In this document: positions 1-14,365 of the stretch, in pieces | Layout of the letters: each line of letters starts with the position of its first letter | How positions within the stretch are numbered: the stretch's first letter is position 1 | NCBI RefSeq assembly: GCF_000003815.2 | Contig: NC_049991.1 | Span: 387,769 to 451,768, forward strand | Reading direction: 5' to 3' | Source: Branchiostoma floridae | Lineage: Eukaryota; Chordata; Leptocardii; Amphioxiformes; Branchiostomatidae | Length of the DNA stretch: 64,000 nt | Made by a program: the position numbers and the translations under genes | The notes under the pieces: model-generated | What the model saw: only the letters and a program-made list of their open reading frames with translations | Database searches by the model: none | What the model was told of the DNA's origin: nothing

Positions 1-2476
<2,476 letters not shown>

Positions 2477-2866
2477 CCTGGCAGCTCAGCGTGTCTGTGC
2501 AACAAATCAAAAATACCTCAAGTAAGCAGCTTCAGTGCATAGAACAATACACTACAAAGATGAACTTTTGGGGTGTTATCAATAGAGTACCTTAAGGCAG
2601 AAAACAGTTACCTATGCAAGGTTGGGATGGGGTTTTGTGTTCGGGAAAAATCTGCGCTTGAAAATATGGCACCGAGAGGAGGGAAGCCGGCTTAGGGGTG
2701 TGTTTCACACCTTTTGGCTGACTACACTCCTTGGCCAGTTTGGTACTATTTTATACCATTGTAGGATCTGCTTGGAGATTACAATACAGGAAATACTAGA
2801 CTCTGTGATACCCACAGTCTAGTTGGACAGCCCTGGCTATGCATGCTGAACAGCCAAATCAATTAA

Positions 2867-3080
2867 TAAATACTGTAAATGCATTTAAGTTCGCAGGGAT
2901 TTACTTTCACGGTAGCAGGAAAATGGAGTGTTCGCAGTGGTCTGAAGTTCGCGGCAGTGTCATAGCTATAGCTACATACTATAATGTATAAATGGTCTCG
3001 GTGGTTTTAAGGTCGGGGTGAAGTGGCCACCACGAAAACAGCAAACATAAAACCACCGCGAAAGTTTCTGAATTTAGAGT
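2867..3080. repeat. Dispersed MITE-like repeat (ACTGTAAATGCATTTAAG end)
   Basis: Begins TACTGTAAATGCATTTAAG followed by TTCGCAGGGATTTA, and carries further TTCGCGG/CCGCGAAA motifs towards the other end. The same end occurs in inverted orientation at 44,228-44,395, which identifies a dispersed family. The right boundary is approximate. Confidence 0.6.
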
Positions 3081-4790
3081 TAATAAAAACAGGAAAAGGC
3101 ATGATGCCTAAAATTAATCAAATACTGAAATAGTACAAGGTGGTGCTACAGTTCTGGGAAGGATACACTTTTTTTGTGTACATTACTTTGTAACTTAAAT
3201 GTGGTAGGGGATATGGTATGTGCAGACACACTTGTTGTGGAGATGTATCAGGACCAGCTATGAGGAAACACATGTCTCCTTTCTGATCAGTATGGAGTGG
3301 TACCCTGAATATTCTCTCTCCCACTTGTACCACTGGTCCTACCACCATGACAAGGCAGTCCAGCGTAGTAGCGGGATTCTTAAGAACTAAGGATATTTTT
3401 AACAGTAAACCCAGCCCACGTCAATTTAACGTCATGTCTGTGTTTCTGTTTGGGTTACTAAACAAGCAATAGATGCCAGTGAGCCACATGTAATCATTTG
3501 CAAATTAAAAATCAAATGAAATCTGTTGCAAAACGCAGTCATTTGTGGTAATTTTGAAACAAAAATTAACTCCAAGCAGATCCTACAGTGGCATAAGATT
3601 GTATCATAAAGCTGGCAAGGAAGTTAAACAAATATTTTTAGTCATTTTCAACGCATATTTCTCGATCAGTGTTTCCGCCAGAGGGGCGTCCGCCCGTCCA
3701 GTGACGGTCTCATTTCGTTTTGGACGGCTTGAACGCAACCAGAGGCCGTCCTCATAAAAAAAATTGCGACCCACATTTTGCCCAGAAATCTGTACAAAGT
3801 CGATAAATGTAAACCGCAGTTTTGTGTTTTGTATTGAAGCTAGAGGCTTAGGGGACGCCGTCCACAGTCAGAAAGCCGCTCACTGTTTGTTTTGCTATTG
3901 TTATGGTTGTTGACAATGTGTGTCGGCGCCTTTAGCATACGATAATCTCATTAAAACCCGTTTTTCAAGGTCTCCGTTACGCGAATTCGCCCTGTCACAT
4001 TTCGAAAACTTGGCGGTAGGACTCGATCTCGCTATAAGTATAACACTACAAACTAAAGTTTGTTATTGGGAGAAATAAGACAACACACTAACTTTGTCTA
4101 GATTAACAACTTTAGTCTCTGTTTTCATCGTCAATCATCGTAAACAAAACAAAACACAAATTATCAGAAACATGTGCCCACCGGCCCGGGTGCTCGGCAC
4201 GGGAAATCCCCGACCTCGTTCAAGTTCGTTATCGGCAACACAGCGGAAAATAAAGTGTTCACATAAGAGGTACTGGACGTAAAAAACATCAAGTATAACT
4301 TTGGTTCCTTTTGATATGAGTTTTGAGCCCGCAAAATCTCCGAAAACGGCAGAAATTTTCGGGATAAATACGCATCAAAAATGGCGGTCAGTAGCTGTTG
4401 TGTATCCTAGCCAATCACAGCGCTAGTTTCCCGTGACGTCGCTAGCTTTCCCAGATATCGCGAGAAGTCACCACGTGAGATTGCGGGATTTCGGCCGCCA
4501 TTACGCACATTGCCGCCGATAGACGATGTTTTTCGTCATTTCTGAACGCAAATTTCTCGATCTATGGAAGGTTTTAGATGATTTATAAGTATACTACAAC
4601 ATAAAAGAGAATATATACAAATGTTATTTCTTTTTTGAAAGTCCAAGAACCGTTTCTAGAACTTTTTAAAAGTCGTAGTACCCGTTCGGTGCGGCATACC
4701 GGTACGCGGCACAGATCATAACACTTCGGCACTGAACTTAATCGGACGTTAGTTGTTTTGTTTTTTCTTGCGACAGTTAACCATTAACTT

Positions 4791-4889
4791 TAATTTTCGC
4801 GATTTTACAATCAAATTTAATTTTCGCGGTTTTACAATTAAATTTAATGTTCGCGGTTTTGCAATTAAATTTAATTTTCGCGGTTTTCG
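4791..4889. repeat. 27-bp tandem repeat, ~3.6 units
   Basis: Unit AATTTTCGCGGTTTTACAAT + TAAATTT repeated with single-base changes. The 27-bp period keeps short reading frames open on both strands by chance; these are not genes. Confidence 0.85.
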
Positions 4890-5132
4890 CGCCCCAATGT
4901 GGACGGCCTCCCAGCTGAGGTCTGGCGGAAACACTGTTCTCGATCAAGTCAACATGCAAAAATTAGACAAGTCATCAGAGCCAACAGCCATGGTTATCCT
5001 TGTGACGTATACAGAGAAATAGTTTGACCTAGACAGAACTGTCGCATAGGGGTTTGCGCCAAGTTGGGCCCGGTCGACTTTCCCGAGTTGGTTAATCATA
5101 GTCCAAGTCGTCGGACAATTGCAAATTTTCAG

Positions 5133-5526
5133 TAGGGCCTAGGAAAAAAAATGTTGTGTTTCCTGTTTCCCTACCTACCCTAGAAAAACCTGCCGACCCT
5201 AGACTTTTTTGGGGGGTGGGCAGAGGAGTCACAGTTTCCAGTTAGAATTTTTATTCAGCCTGCTTCCTATTGAAGCAAAAACACTGCTTGTCCTATCTAA
5301 TGAAGGATAAATGTATCTATTGTGCACAAAATTAAAGTTTGACATTAAAAGAGAAGTGTCCTCATGCACTTCAGTTTACTTTGTTCGACTGTATTGTAAT
5401 ATGTATCACTAGAGTTTTGGCCAGCCAAAAAAAAATTACAAGAAAAAAAAGAAGATAATCCCTACCTACCGACCCTAATTTTTTCAGGACTGAAACAGGA
5501 AACACAACATTTTTTTCCTAGGCCTA
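5133..5526. mobile_element. MITE-like element with ~38-bp terminal inverted repeats
   Basis: The left end TAGGGCCTAGGAAAAAAAA then TGTTGTGTTTCCTGTTTC is mirrored at the right end (GAAACAGGAAACACAACA ... CCTAGGCCTAG). Inner segments CCCTACCTACC and GACCCTA are also shared between the arms. No coding capacity. Superfamily not determined. Confidence 0.8.
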
Positions 5527-5819
5527 GTCGTCAAAAGCAGGGCCCATGGATAGCGTGCCTCCTGCCGATTGTGATGCTTCGGCCCTAGTCCTAGGACGTT
5601 TGGGCCCAGAGTCCATGCTGTTGCATGTGAAGTACCCAGAGATATTGTCTGACAAAGAAATGCGGTCTCTACTGCAAATCATCTTCACTGCTGATGTGCC
5701 GGCAGTCAGTGGATTATCAAACTGCCCCCAACAAGACAGTTTTTACTTCACTATGCAGCAGCGGTAGTATCGTATGGATTCTTCTTCGATTTAACAAGTG
5801 AGCATGTTTGTCACTAATC

Positions 5820-6162
5820 CAGGGCTCGAAATACTGGGTGCATGTGCACCCAGGTGCACCCAAAATTGGAGCTGTGCACCCAATTATTTTCTGTGGGTGC
5901 ACCCAAATATTTTCTTAGGTTTATGTATGAAAAGATATCAAAGTATACTAGTATACATCATATTCTTGACATCTAACTGTTAGAAGGATAATAAAAATGT
6001 CTATCATGGTACTTGTTTAAGAATTTGATAGCTTGTAACTAAGTTTTATTATCAGGTTGTTACTTACAACAAAGTGGTGCACCCAAAATTTTTTTGGTGC
6101 ACCCAATTTTTTAAGCTGGGTGCACCAGTGCACCTAATCCCAAAAACGAATTTCGAGCCCTG
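5820..6162. mobile_element. hAT-like MITE with CAGGGCTCGAAAT ends
   Basis: Terminal inverted repeats CAGGGCTCGAAAT (left) and ATTTCGAGCCCTG (right) are flanked by matching CTAATC on both sides, a candidate 6-8-bp target duplication. Subterminal GTGCACCCA motifs occur in both arms. CAGGG ends with ~8-bp duplications are typical of hAT MITEs; the assignment is an inference. Confidence 0.75.
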
Positions 6163-6717
6163 CTAATCTGTACATAATTTGCATACACATAACCACATGA
6201 ACTAACGGGCCAAACCGTCCTGGATCTGGGGCCTAAACGTCCTCGACCTGAAGCAGAGCCGTTTTCGACTTTGGCCCGAAACTATCCTGATACCCTGCTA
6301 GGGTGGGTGCTAGACCCACGTGCGCAACATCCAACTCAAAGTGCGATGTTGGTGGGAAAATCGGACTTGCTTACTGCGTCGCGTAAAATGTGCACCAAAT
6401 AATTTTTCTCTGACCGACTTTTAAAAAAAACTGCGCTTTCTTTTAACGCCACATATTAACGCTGGCGTTTGGTTATGCTGAACTTCTGAAGTAGGTTCAA
6501 GCAGGTTTTTATCTGATATAAAAGCTCCTTGGTTCAAGTTACAGCATGACTGGTTTCCAGGCACTTTTTCTAATCGACATTTACCTGACTTGAAGTCACC
6601 TATTGCGAGAATTGACCGTACGCATGGTTTCCACGCGATTAAAACTCATGCGGCATTACTGTTTGAAGAGTAAACGTTATGCATAAGGTTGATTTTTTTT
6701 AAACATTTCCAACTCAC

Positions 6718-6759
6718 CTCGTGTTCCACGACCACCAAGATGGCGGCAAGCGAGAAAAG
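6718..6759 (-). other. RPS9: RPS9 non-coding first exon (5' UTR), predicted
   Basis: The sequence CCGCCATCTTGG...GAACACGAG ends in a strong donor, GAG|GTGAGT (6717-6716). It starts in a pyrimidine tract, CTTTTCTCG, typical of ribosomal-protein transcripts, about 31 bases after a TATA box. Splicing to the acceptor at 2495 would leave a short 5' UTR before the RPS9 ATG. This is inferred from sequence only. Confidence 0.6.
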
Positions 6760-6790
6760 AGGGAGCGGAAAGGGCAGTCCGGCTTATATA
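6752..6790 (-). promoter_or_regulatory. Predicted RPS9 core promoter: TATA box plus TOP-like start
   Basis: On the minus strand TATATAAG (6790-6783) lies 29-31 bases upstream of a pyrimidine run (6765-6752) containing C-start candidates at 6761 and 6759. A 5' terminal oligopyrimidine tract couples ribosomal-protein mRNAs to mTOR-dependent translation. The position fits the first exon of RPS9. Confidence 0.55.
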
Positions 6791-8299
6791 CATATCCATC
6801 TGCAGCATCAAAAATAGTTCCGAACAGTCAATGTCTTGCTTGGCTGGAATATCATTCGAAATAAGTATGTGATAATATAAAAATATTTCAAAAATGAAGA
6901 TTGATATGGCTAAAATGCGGCTTCTCCGTAAGACTGAGAGAAAGAGATTATGTTGATAAAAATGGATGGTTTGGGCGGATTGATTTTACTGGAAGTTAAC
7001 CGATGTGCATAACTTTGCATAATTTAGTCTGACGTCATCAGCCGGTGCTGCCGGTGGGTATGAGGAGGGGCCGCCTGCAAAGGAAAACTCAGCAGAAAAT
7101 ATTAGTAAATCCACGAGCTCGGGACCGACTTTCCACGGGATAGTGTAGCTGTAGACATCGCAAGATGCCACAGGAAGAACCACCCAAAGCGGGCACGCCT
7201 GGGGCCGATCAAGCCCGGACAAGGTCCATGTCCACATCTGGTAAGGCTGCAAGATAATTCTGAATTTCTATTCTGACTGGCAAGTATCGATTCAAACATG
7301 GACATAGCGAAGGGAACTGGTGACAGCTGTGAGGTTTATTGGTTTATTATCCAACAGTTCATTACAGAAGTGCATCTCCCTCGCCATTATTCATGCTAAC
7401 ATGGTGGTAGGATCAGTTCGGGCTAGAATTTGCCGACCAAACTAAATATAATTTGGTGTGCAGGTGCGTGTAACGTTATAACCTGTGTAGTGTACTCAGT
7501 AGGCGTGGTGCCACCATCACCCCTCACACACTTTCACTCACTCTCTGCACAGGGTCTTCCATCAACGCGAAAAATACACATACCAGGCTCACACATACAG
7601 ACGCGCACACACATAGGCAGACACTGCTATTTGATATCGTAAGATCAGCGATCTTCATCTGTTTTATGATTGTGACTGTTCAATTAATGTGGGGTGGGGA
7701 GGGGGGCATATCTCCCCAGTCCTGTCACCCCAAGGTGGGTTGAAGGTGAGGATTGCTCATCACATAGTGTTATCTGGTCATATTACCTGGGTTTACCATG
7801 GCAACTGGATGTCTGGACAGAGGACTGGAGAATACAAAATAGCATTGCCAGTAGAGTTAGCTGTCTCCTTATTTGTTTGTTTGTTACCCATACTAAACCA
7901 GTAAACTGCCTTCAGGCATAACACACCTTTTATGTACAGTAGCTGTGCAGGACTGGACTGTCAGGTGTCATCACTTACTCCATGATGGACCCTTGCTCAT
8001 TGTAAAGTGTGGTGGGTTTACTAACATGCTCGAAGCGTGACTCTCCTTAGATAGGGACCTCCGGCTTGGCATCTCATCCAACAATGAGTACAGAGAGAGA
8101 GTGCACAGCGAGCGCCGTGAGAGGCAAGAGAGCGCGTAGACCTCCGCCCCCACCCCCCCGTGTACACTGTACCACTCCCAGTAACTTTCGAGCGAGGACG
8201 AATCATATCGCTACTGATACTGATACTACCGAAAGAAGAAGATGACTATCGAGTGTGGGGCCATTCGCACCCTGCCTATCATGTAAATGTCATAAACTC
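6791..8299. other. Intergenic, no gene recognised
   Basis: Upstream of the predicted RPS9 promoter. I see only short unsupported reading frames and simple-sequence patches (CA-rich near 7,590-7,625, poly-C near 8,150). Confidence 0.4.
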
Positions 8300-8883
8300 A
8301 CACCAAGCAGTTCCTGGACCGAATGACTTGAAATTTGGCACAAGGGTTGAGTGAGCCAATATTCTTAGGCTTTTTAAAAAAATTTTTCATATCTGCATTT
8401 AAAAGGATTTTAATCTTGTTTTTTTTGCAAGTTTTATGTAAATTTTGGCTGGCTGTACCCTGGTATTACAGCCGAATGACCTGAAATTTGGGACAGAGGT
8501 GCCTTGATCATATGCCCACAAAAATCCAATAACAGTTTTAGCATACGGTACCCAAAAAATGTCTTTCTTGGGTCCTGTAACCTCATTTTACAACCAAATG
8601 ACCTGAAATTTGGTATGAGTGTCATCTACATATGCTCACATGGATTCAATAACACTTTTGCCATACAGTACACTTAATTTTTTTATTTTTTGGCCATTGT
8701 TTGACCAAAAATGTACACTTTTGGCTCCTGTTCCATGGTCTTACAACCAAATGACCTAATTTTGGTAAAAAGGTGCACACGATATTTATTCAAATGACCC
8801 ATGTATAATTCCTGGCATTAACCACTTCAAAATGATATATTTTGGGATTTTTTTGGTAATTTTCCACTCTCCAGAGACCTCAA

Positions 8884-9173
8884 TACTGGTGCAATGGCCG
8901 AGTGGGTAGAGTGTTCGCCTTGCATTCGGTAGGTCGTGAGTTCGATCCCCGGCCGAGTCATACCAAAGACTTTAAAAATGGTACATGCTGCTTTCTCTGC
9001 TTAGCACTCAGCACTAATGATGAAGAGTGTGGAAGTTAAACACACATCACTACCACTGGACCAGCCCCCTGCTGTAGTGACTTGTACATGTGTGGCCCAA
9101 GGGCTACAGAAATGCCATTGTTATGGAGATGGGCGCCACCCCTACGCATCTGTACGGGCAACTTTAACTTTAA
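8884..9173 (+). mobile_element. tRNA-derived SINE with 12-bp target-site duplication
   Basis: The Pol III A box TGGCCGAGTGGG (8895-8906) and B box GAGTTCGATCC (8938-8948) sit in a tRNA-like head. The body is unrelated to tRNA and the tail ends ACTTTAACTTTAA. The exact duplication CAGAGACCTCAA flanks the element (8872-8883 and 9174-9185), and the copy at 29.4 kb lacks the insert. Boundaries are therefore precise. Confidence 0.93.
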
Positions 9174-9679
9174 CAGAGACCTCAAGGTCGTTGACCTCCC
9201 ACCTGAAGACAGCATGTGTACATGTCTATATACTAGTAACTTGATTAAAGAGGCAACCAATCAGGTAGCCTGAATCAACATCCCGAATGGGATTTGGCAG
9301 CCAATCAGTGAGCCTGGTGTTGCCAATCAGTGAGCCTGGTGTTATCTGGAAGAGTCCATTCTAGCATGGAGGGGTCCTTTTTTTTTAGATTCATCTTTGG
9401 ACTGTTGATTACATAAAGTCTCTCAGACCCCGTTCACACTCAGAAAAACGATTTGAATAAAACGTGTTATCCGAATAAAACAACCCTCGAATAAGTTTCT
9501 GCGGTGTGAACGCTCTCAAACCACTTGGATTTCGTCGAAAAGAGTCCTTCGTGATCCACCTGGAGGAGGTGGATAGTATTGGGGGAAGTGGATAGAACTG
9601 CACTGCGGGGGTCTCGATTTGTGCGGTTTGGCAGTGTGAACGCGCAAGTGGATAGAATTCCACTTATTCCGGGGTTCAT

Positions 9680-11534
9680 CCTAGTCTCTACCAGACTCCG
9701 GATCGCTGGAAAATCGTAGAAATGGAACAAATAGAGAGGAATATAACCGGCCAGAGAACAGCTCGCGATCCCAGGAGTCTGTCGACTTTCGGTTAGTTGA
9801 AAGGCCATAAAACTAATCCGCTCATTTTCTGCACAAAGACAGTAGCTTCGGAGTTCAGATCATTTGAGCCATAAATCAATTAACGCGCCGTGGGGCGCGT
9901 CTCTCAGCGTCCGGCAAACGCGGACTATTTCTATAAGCCTTTTTCGGTACAAACGTCAAACTGTTCCCAATCCTTGATTTAATAACGATAACTTACATTT
10001 AGCGGTTTTAACGACCACTAAATTTTCATCGTGGCTACTTTTTGATTACGCGAATCCACCCCCCTCCCTCTTGATGCGGCACTGTTTACTGGTGTCAAGT
10101 CATGTTTATACTAGTACGTTCACAATCATGCTCCATTTCGTAACCGAAACATGCGCACATAACACTAGTAATTCACACAGGAATAAAAAGTGTGTCGTTC
10201 TTCAAGAAATAAACATTTATTTATACGGAAAATTTGTCGTAATTTTTTTACAAACGCAAGGGTATCAAAGCATGGGTATGAAAGCATGGCGTGTTATCAT
10301 ACGCAAACAAATTCGTTACGAGCTGAACTTCGCTGCGTATTTACACAATTGTATTTATCAATACTATTTCACACTACACTTTCAAAGTTTCTCCATACAA
10401 TTTCCAGAATGCTTACGATATTCACGTTTTGCTAAGAGGTTACATAAATCTCCAGAAAATGCCAGCGACATCTTAGCGTGCAGACAACAGCAGCAGAAAT
10501 GGCGTCACACCAAGGCTTTCTTTAACCTCCTTGGTCACACAAATTGTTAAAAAAAAGAGCAACTACGAAAAAATGCGTTTTAAACCTACAAATTTCTAGC
10601 TAGAATTATTCTAATTCATAGCGTCAAAAGTGTAATATGTAAGTGAGTTTTTTACTTATGTAAAAAAAATATATAATTACTAATTCGGAATCAAACCGCC
10701 AGATTTCTCCCGCCAGCCGAGCGCACAAACAAAACAAAGAAAATGGCGCCGCTGTGTGGTTCTTACAAAGTCCGGTAACAGTAACACCGCATCGAGGTCA
10801 CCAAGTTTCTGGGGCCTGCCGATGTTTTTGTGTGGGAAGTTTGCGATCTCTTTCGTTTCGAAGCGGGTGACTTCTTTCTGGGACGCCTTCTTGATCGATC
10901 ACGTGGCCGATTCGCTGACGTCCTCCCGAGTTCTTCGCTGCTAAACCTCAATGCCGAGTTTGGTCCTGACTTCTGAACCATAGTCTGTGGTGGTTATCGC
11001 TATGTTTTCTCTTGTCGCTCGCCACTCGCATGTTTTTCTAGATCTCCATTTCGTGACAGCAGTATCGAGTGGGCTGTTGTTGTTGTGTTGGCAGCCTCGG
11101 CCTAGCTGGCCGCAGACCGGCCAGAGTCGGCGGCCGTCAAGCGTACGGTACTCGTCGTGTCAATAAAGTTTTGACTAATTATTCAGAACAACATGAACCG
11201 CGCTCCGGCGTGTTTGTTATTTCTATTCATGTACTTTTTTTCGGAATTTAAGCCTGTAAACTGCCGAGTATTAATTTTAGAGGAAGGTCACATGTGACAG
11301 GCTCGCCCCGCTTGGACCGTCACGGGCGAGTAGGAAAGCAATAAAAGGGTTATTTAGCCACTTCGCACCTATTGGATAGCAATTAGTGGACATCAAACAA
11401 GACACCGGGATTCCACAGACTCCGACGATCGCGTGCTGTTCCCTGGCCGGTTATATTCCTCTGGCCGGCTTACTCCTCTGATTTGTTCCATTTCTACGAT
11501 TTTTCCAGCGATCCGGAGTCTGGTAGAGACTAGG
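9680..11534. mobile_element. Inner TIR element nested in the Harbinger-like transposon
   Basis: Ends of ~105 bp are near-perfect inverted copies, starting CCTAGTCTCTACCAGACTCC and continuing through CGGATCGCTGGAAAA and AATATAACCGGCCAG. Flanks share TTCAT (up to GGTTCATC), a 5-8-bp target duplication. A segment near 10,000-10,070 is also found inverted at 39,490-39,590. No transposase recognised in its 1.85 kb. Confidence 0.8.
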
Positions 11535-11644
11535 TTCATCCGGGAACTTGGGGTCATAGTTGGCATCGCGCGGGGAACGCAGCACACGCCAGATCGCTCC
11601 TTTCTTTAGCTAGTATTTTCCGCCATGTTTTACTTTCAACAACA

Positions 11645-11866
11645 ATGAATGGATGGAAAGGGAAACCTTCATCATTCACCAAGTGGACGCCGGAACAAAC
11701 AAAGCTGCTCATTTCCAGGAGACGCAAGAAAAGCTCGGAAGGTTCATAAAAACGGACATTTATGAAGATATATCCAAAGGAATGGCGGAGCATGGAGTTG
11801 AGAAATCCCTCGTCCAGTGCAGAAATAATGTGAAGAATCTCACCGCCAACTACCTCAAGACGTAGC
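11645..11866 (+). pseudogene. Myb/SANT-like (trihelix) domain remnant of Harbinger second protein
   Basis: One frame gives FTKWTPEQTKLLI. A second frame continues FQETQEKLGRFIKTDIYEDI, then SKGMAEHGVEKSLVQCRNNV and KNLTANYLK before a stop. The W...L...I...QCRNKVKNL layout is that of the Myb/SANT-like DNA-binding protein encoded by many animal Harbinger elements. The domain is split by a frameshift and is probably dead. The family call rests on motif layout only. Confidence 0.6.
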
Positions 11867-12780
11867 GATACGTCTGTGAAATGCAACTAATGTTTTATTC
11901 AGATAAGACTGAGGGCGCGCTAATCGGATTGCTGAAGAGCAGTGTGAACACAATTTTGGATCTGATAGAAAATTTTTTATTCGGATAAATGTTTCATTCG
12001 AATCATTTTTGTAAGTGTGAACGTGGTCTCAGTGAGAGTATTTTTGAACTGGTCTATTTTGCAATTTTACGTGGGAGAGTCCATTTTTGCACGGAGGGGG
12101 GCAGTTTTTTTAAATTCGGTTTTGGACTTTGGTGATTATGTCAAAGTGTTTCAGTGTGGTCATTTCTGGACTGGTCTAGTTTGCAATTTACATAGTGTGT
12201 GCTGGAAAGAGTCCATTCTTACATGGAGGGGGGAATTTTTAAAATCCAATTTTGGGATTTGGGTGATTACGTCTATGTCCAATTTAAGCGGATGTATTTT
12301 TGGACTGCACCATTTTACATAGGGGCATCGCAAGAAGAGTCCATTCTTGCACGGAGGAGGGATGTTTTCAAAATTAGTTTTGGATAGGTGATGATACAAT
12401 ATTCCATTTTTAGCGGAAGTGTTTTTGGACTGGTCCATTTTATCTTTTCATGCACGGGGCCGACGGGGAGCGTTTTTTGTTAGTTCAACTTTGGACTGGG
12501 TTTCTTAATCAGAAGGCCATGTTTTCAGTGGGAGTATTTCTGGACTGGTCTATTGTGCAAATTCACTTGGGGTGCACTGGAAGAGTCCATTCTTGCACTA
12601 GGAATTTTGTAAGATTCATTTTGGGGCTAAAGTGTCATTAGTCATTAGTAGAAGTGACTTTTAAGCAAAAGTGTTACATTTTTGCACGTGGGTGATTTGG
12701 AACAGTGTATTGTTGCATGGGGAGGGAGATGGCTGAAATGTGCTGTATTTGCTTTCAAGCAAATGTCCGCCTTTCTAGTT

Positions 12781-14316
12781 TTGGTAATATCTAATTATTT
12801 ATCACTTATACGATGGTTGTACATCTGTAATTGAAATGTTGCTTTACACAAGGCTTTGCTTCTTGTGAGCCCCTAAAAATTGTAAAGTTTTAATCCTTTA
12901 ACTAGATGAGCTAAATATGCATTCTTCATTATACATACCTTGTAGTTTTATTTCGATGTCTGTATGTAAAGAAATCATGGTACGCAGTTCTAAAACTTAC
13001 AAGGCAAGAATACGCCTTTATGGCATTGTAAAATAAAACAATCTACTCCAAATAACTAGCAATCTATTAAAACAATCAACATACAATAGATGTGAAATAT
13101 TCATCCCTGCCCCTTGCATGCCACCCAATCAGTGGTAATTGGCTATCTTATATGCAAAAGAATCGAGGGTATGTTCTCACTAGAAATCTACTGGTTGTGG
13201 CGCTTTAAAAAGTTTAACAACCCCACCCCCACCCCACTACAAAGCAATTTTGAGAACTTCAGATTACCTCTGGTACATTCTTTGACCGTGCGCACATCTC
13301 TGCCGATGCGCTCCGCAGAGGCCCGTTGGAACTTAGTCGATCAGTTGCTGTATTAACGTGCAAAATGCCACAACTTTGTCACAAGAACGCCCAAAAGTTT
13401 CGTGCAAGCATGGTTTCTACTTGGAGTGAAACAAGTAGGAAGCTAAGTTTCATTTTTCTATCATAGACAGCATCATTTCACGGCCTTGTTAACTAATCGT
13501 AAATTATCAAATTAAGTATGCACCCCAATTAAAGTCCGCACACCTGACTCGGGGCAAGACAGATCTATGGGACTGAAAGGTGAAATGGAAAAATGCAAAT
13601 TAAGTTCTCACCCCTTCTCCACCAACTTTTAACAGACCTTGAACTGGACAAATCTAAATTAATGATGTTTCCCCCAGGTTATTTTGCATAAAACAACCTG
13701 GGCTTTCACTGCCATTGTCTCTAAAAACTTGTGAATTGCCAACTGCAACTTATAGAAATCACTGAGAATTAACTGGTAGAAATCACCTACTAGTAGTACA
13801 TCTAACTGGAAAAAACAGTTGAACAATTGTCAAAGTCCGTAACTCGGAAGGATTGTATGCAAATGCCATCTTATCATGTCAAATCATGTTTGCTTGCTTA
13901 CTTGCAAGTCATGTTTATAGACAAGCTTTTCTTGGTAAGACAACACTAAGACAACACCAATGTGTATGTTTTGAAACCTTTCTAGAGTAGAAGTGTAGCT
14001 CCACAGTACTTTACTTTAGGCTCTTGTACCATTTATTTGTGCAATAACCTTAAATAAAGTATGCACCCCAACTTGGGCAACAACTTGTAGCACCTTTTCA
14101 ATTTTGAAAAGTTTTTAAAATGTGTACTTTATTCAAGAAAATTCTGCCTATGAGAGAGCTATTACTAGTGTTAGCTGCCAGCCAGATATAGAAAGTGACC
14201 TGTGTTTATAGAGAGCTATGATTGGTGGTAACTCACATGACCTACTGTGCGTCAGATGTCACAGTCCATAATGACGTAGTGTACAGACTGGTACAGAGTA
14301 CAGTACAGACGTGAAC
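12781..14316. other. Presumed DNAJC5 upstream region and 5' UTR
   Basis: No coding sequence or clear transposon recognised. The motif AAGTATGCACCCCAA occurs twice (near 13,518 and 14,058). The segment just before the DNAJC5 ATG (14,230-14,316), with repeated TACAGAGTACAG-type motifs, is the likely 5' UTR or promoter. No TATA box assigned. Confidence 0.4.
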
Positions 14317-14365
14317 ATGCCCAGGAGCCACAGTTATTCCAGTCTCTTGCACCAGGAGGAAGAAG
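14317..14365 (+). CDS. DNAJC5: DNAJC5 coding exon 1 (predicted start exon)
   Basis: Starts at ATG 14317 and encodes [16 protein letters not shown] plus one base. The donor is G|GTAACA at 14366. It was chosen because its phase joins correctly to the internal TAG acceptor of exon 2. An alternative first exon, using an acceptor ~40 bases upstream in exon 2, cannot be excluded. Confidence 0.65.

Larger units (their letters stand above)
2495..6717 (-). other. RPS9 intron 1 (inferred), repeat-rich
   Basis: No coding sequence recognised. It holds a dispersed repeat (2867-3080), a 27-bp tandem repeat (4791-4889) and two TIR elements (5133-5526, 5820-6162). The part around 3660-4720 is GC-richer with scattered CpG and GCCGCC-type motifs, but I see no supported gene there. 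Confidence 0.5.
9426..12028. mobile_element. PIF/Harbinger-like DNA transposon, 2.6 kb, TCA duplication
   Basis: Inverted ends GACCCCGTTCACACT (9426) and AGTGTGAACGTGGTC (to 12028) continue as ~50-bp related arms with TTATCCGAATAAA. Both ends are flanked by TCA, a 3-bp duplication as in PIF/Harbinger. Removing it restores the older host repeat seen at 29.7 kb. It carries a broken Myb/SANT-like reading frame near the right end; no DDE transposase is recognisable, partly because another element has inserted inside. Confidence 0.85.
8300..12780. mobile_element. Old dispersed element (copy A), interrupted by two younger insertions
   Basis: The pieces 8,300-8,883, 9,174-9,425 and 12,029-12,780 together match the element at 29,050-30,190. 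Shared landmarks, in order: AATGACCTGAAATTTGG blocks, CCAATCAG...GCCTGGTGTTATCTGGAAG, several TGGACTGGTCTATTTTGC / GAGTCCATTCTTGCAC blocks, and the closing GGGAGATGGCTGAAAT. The interior consists of diverged ~100-bp repeats. No protein recognised. Class unknown. Confidence 0.75.

Noticed and set aside
6740-6816. Short plus-strand frame starting MAASEKRGSG
   Set aside because: It ends after 25 codons and overlaps the predicted RPS9 promoter on the other strand; the AAGATGGCGG motif is the reverse of the first-exon CCGCCATCTT.
8890-8965. tRNA-like sequence with good A and B boxes
   Set aside because: It lies at the head of a 290-bp element with a non-tRNA body and a 12-bp target duplication, so it is a SINE rather than a tRNA gene.
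10071-10550. 159-residue plus-strand frame inside the nested transposon
   Set aside because: No recognisable domain or conserved motif and AT-driven composition; not supported as a transposase.
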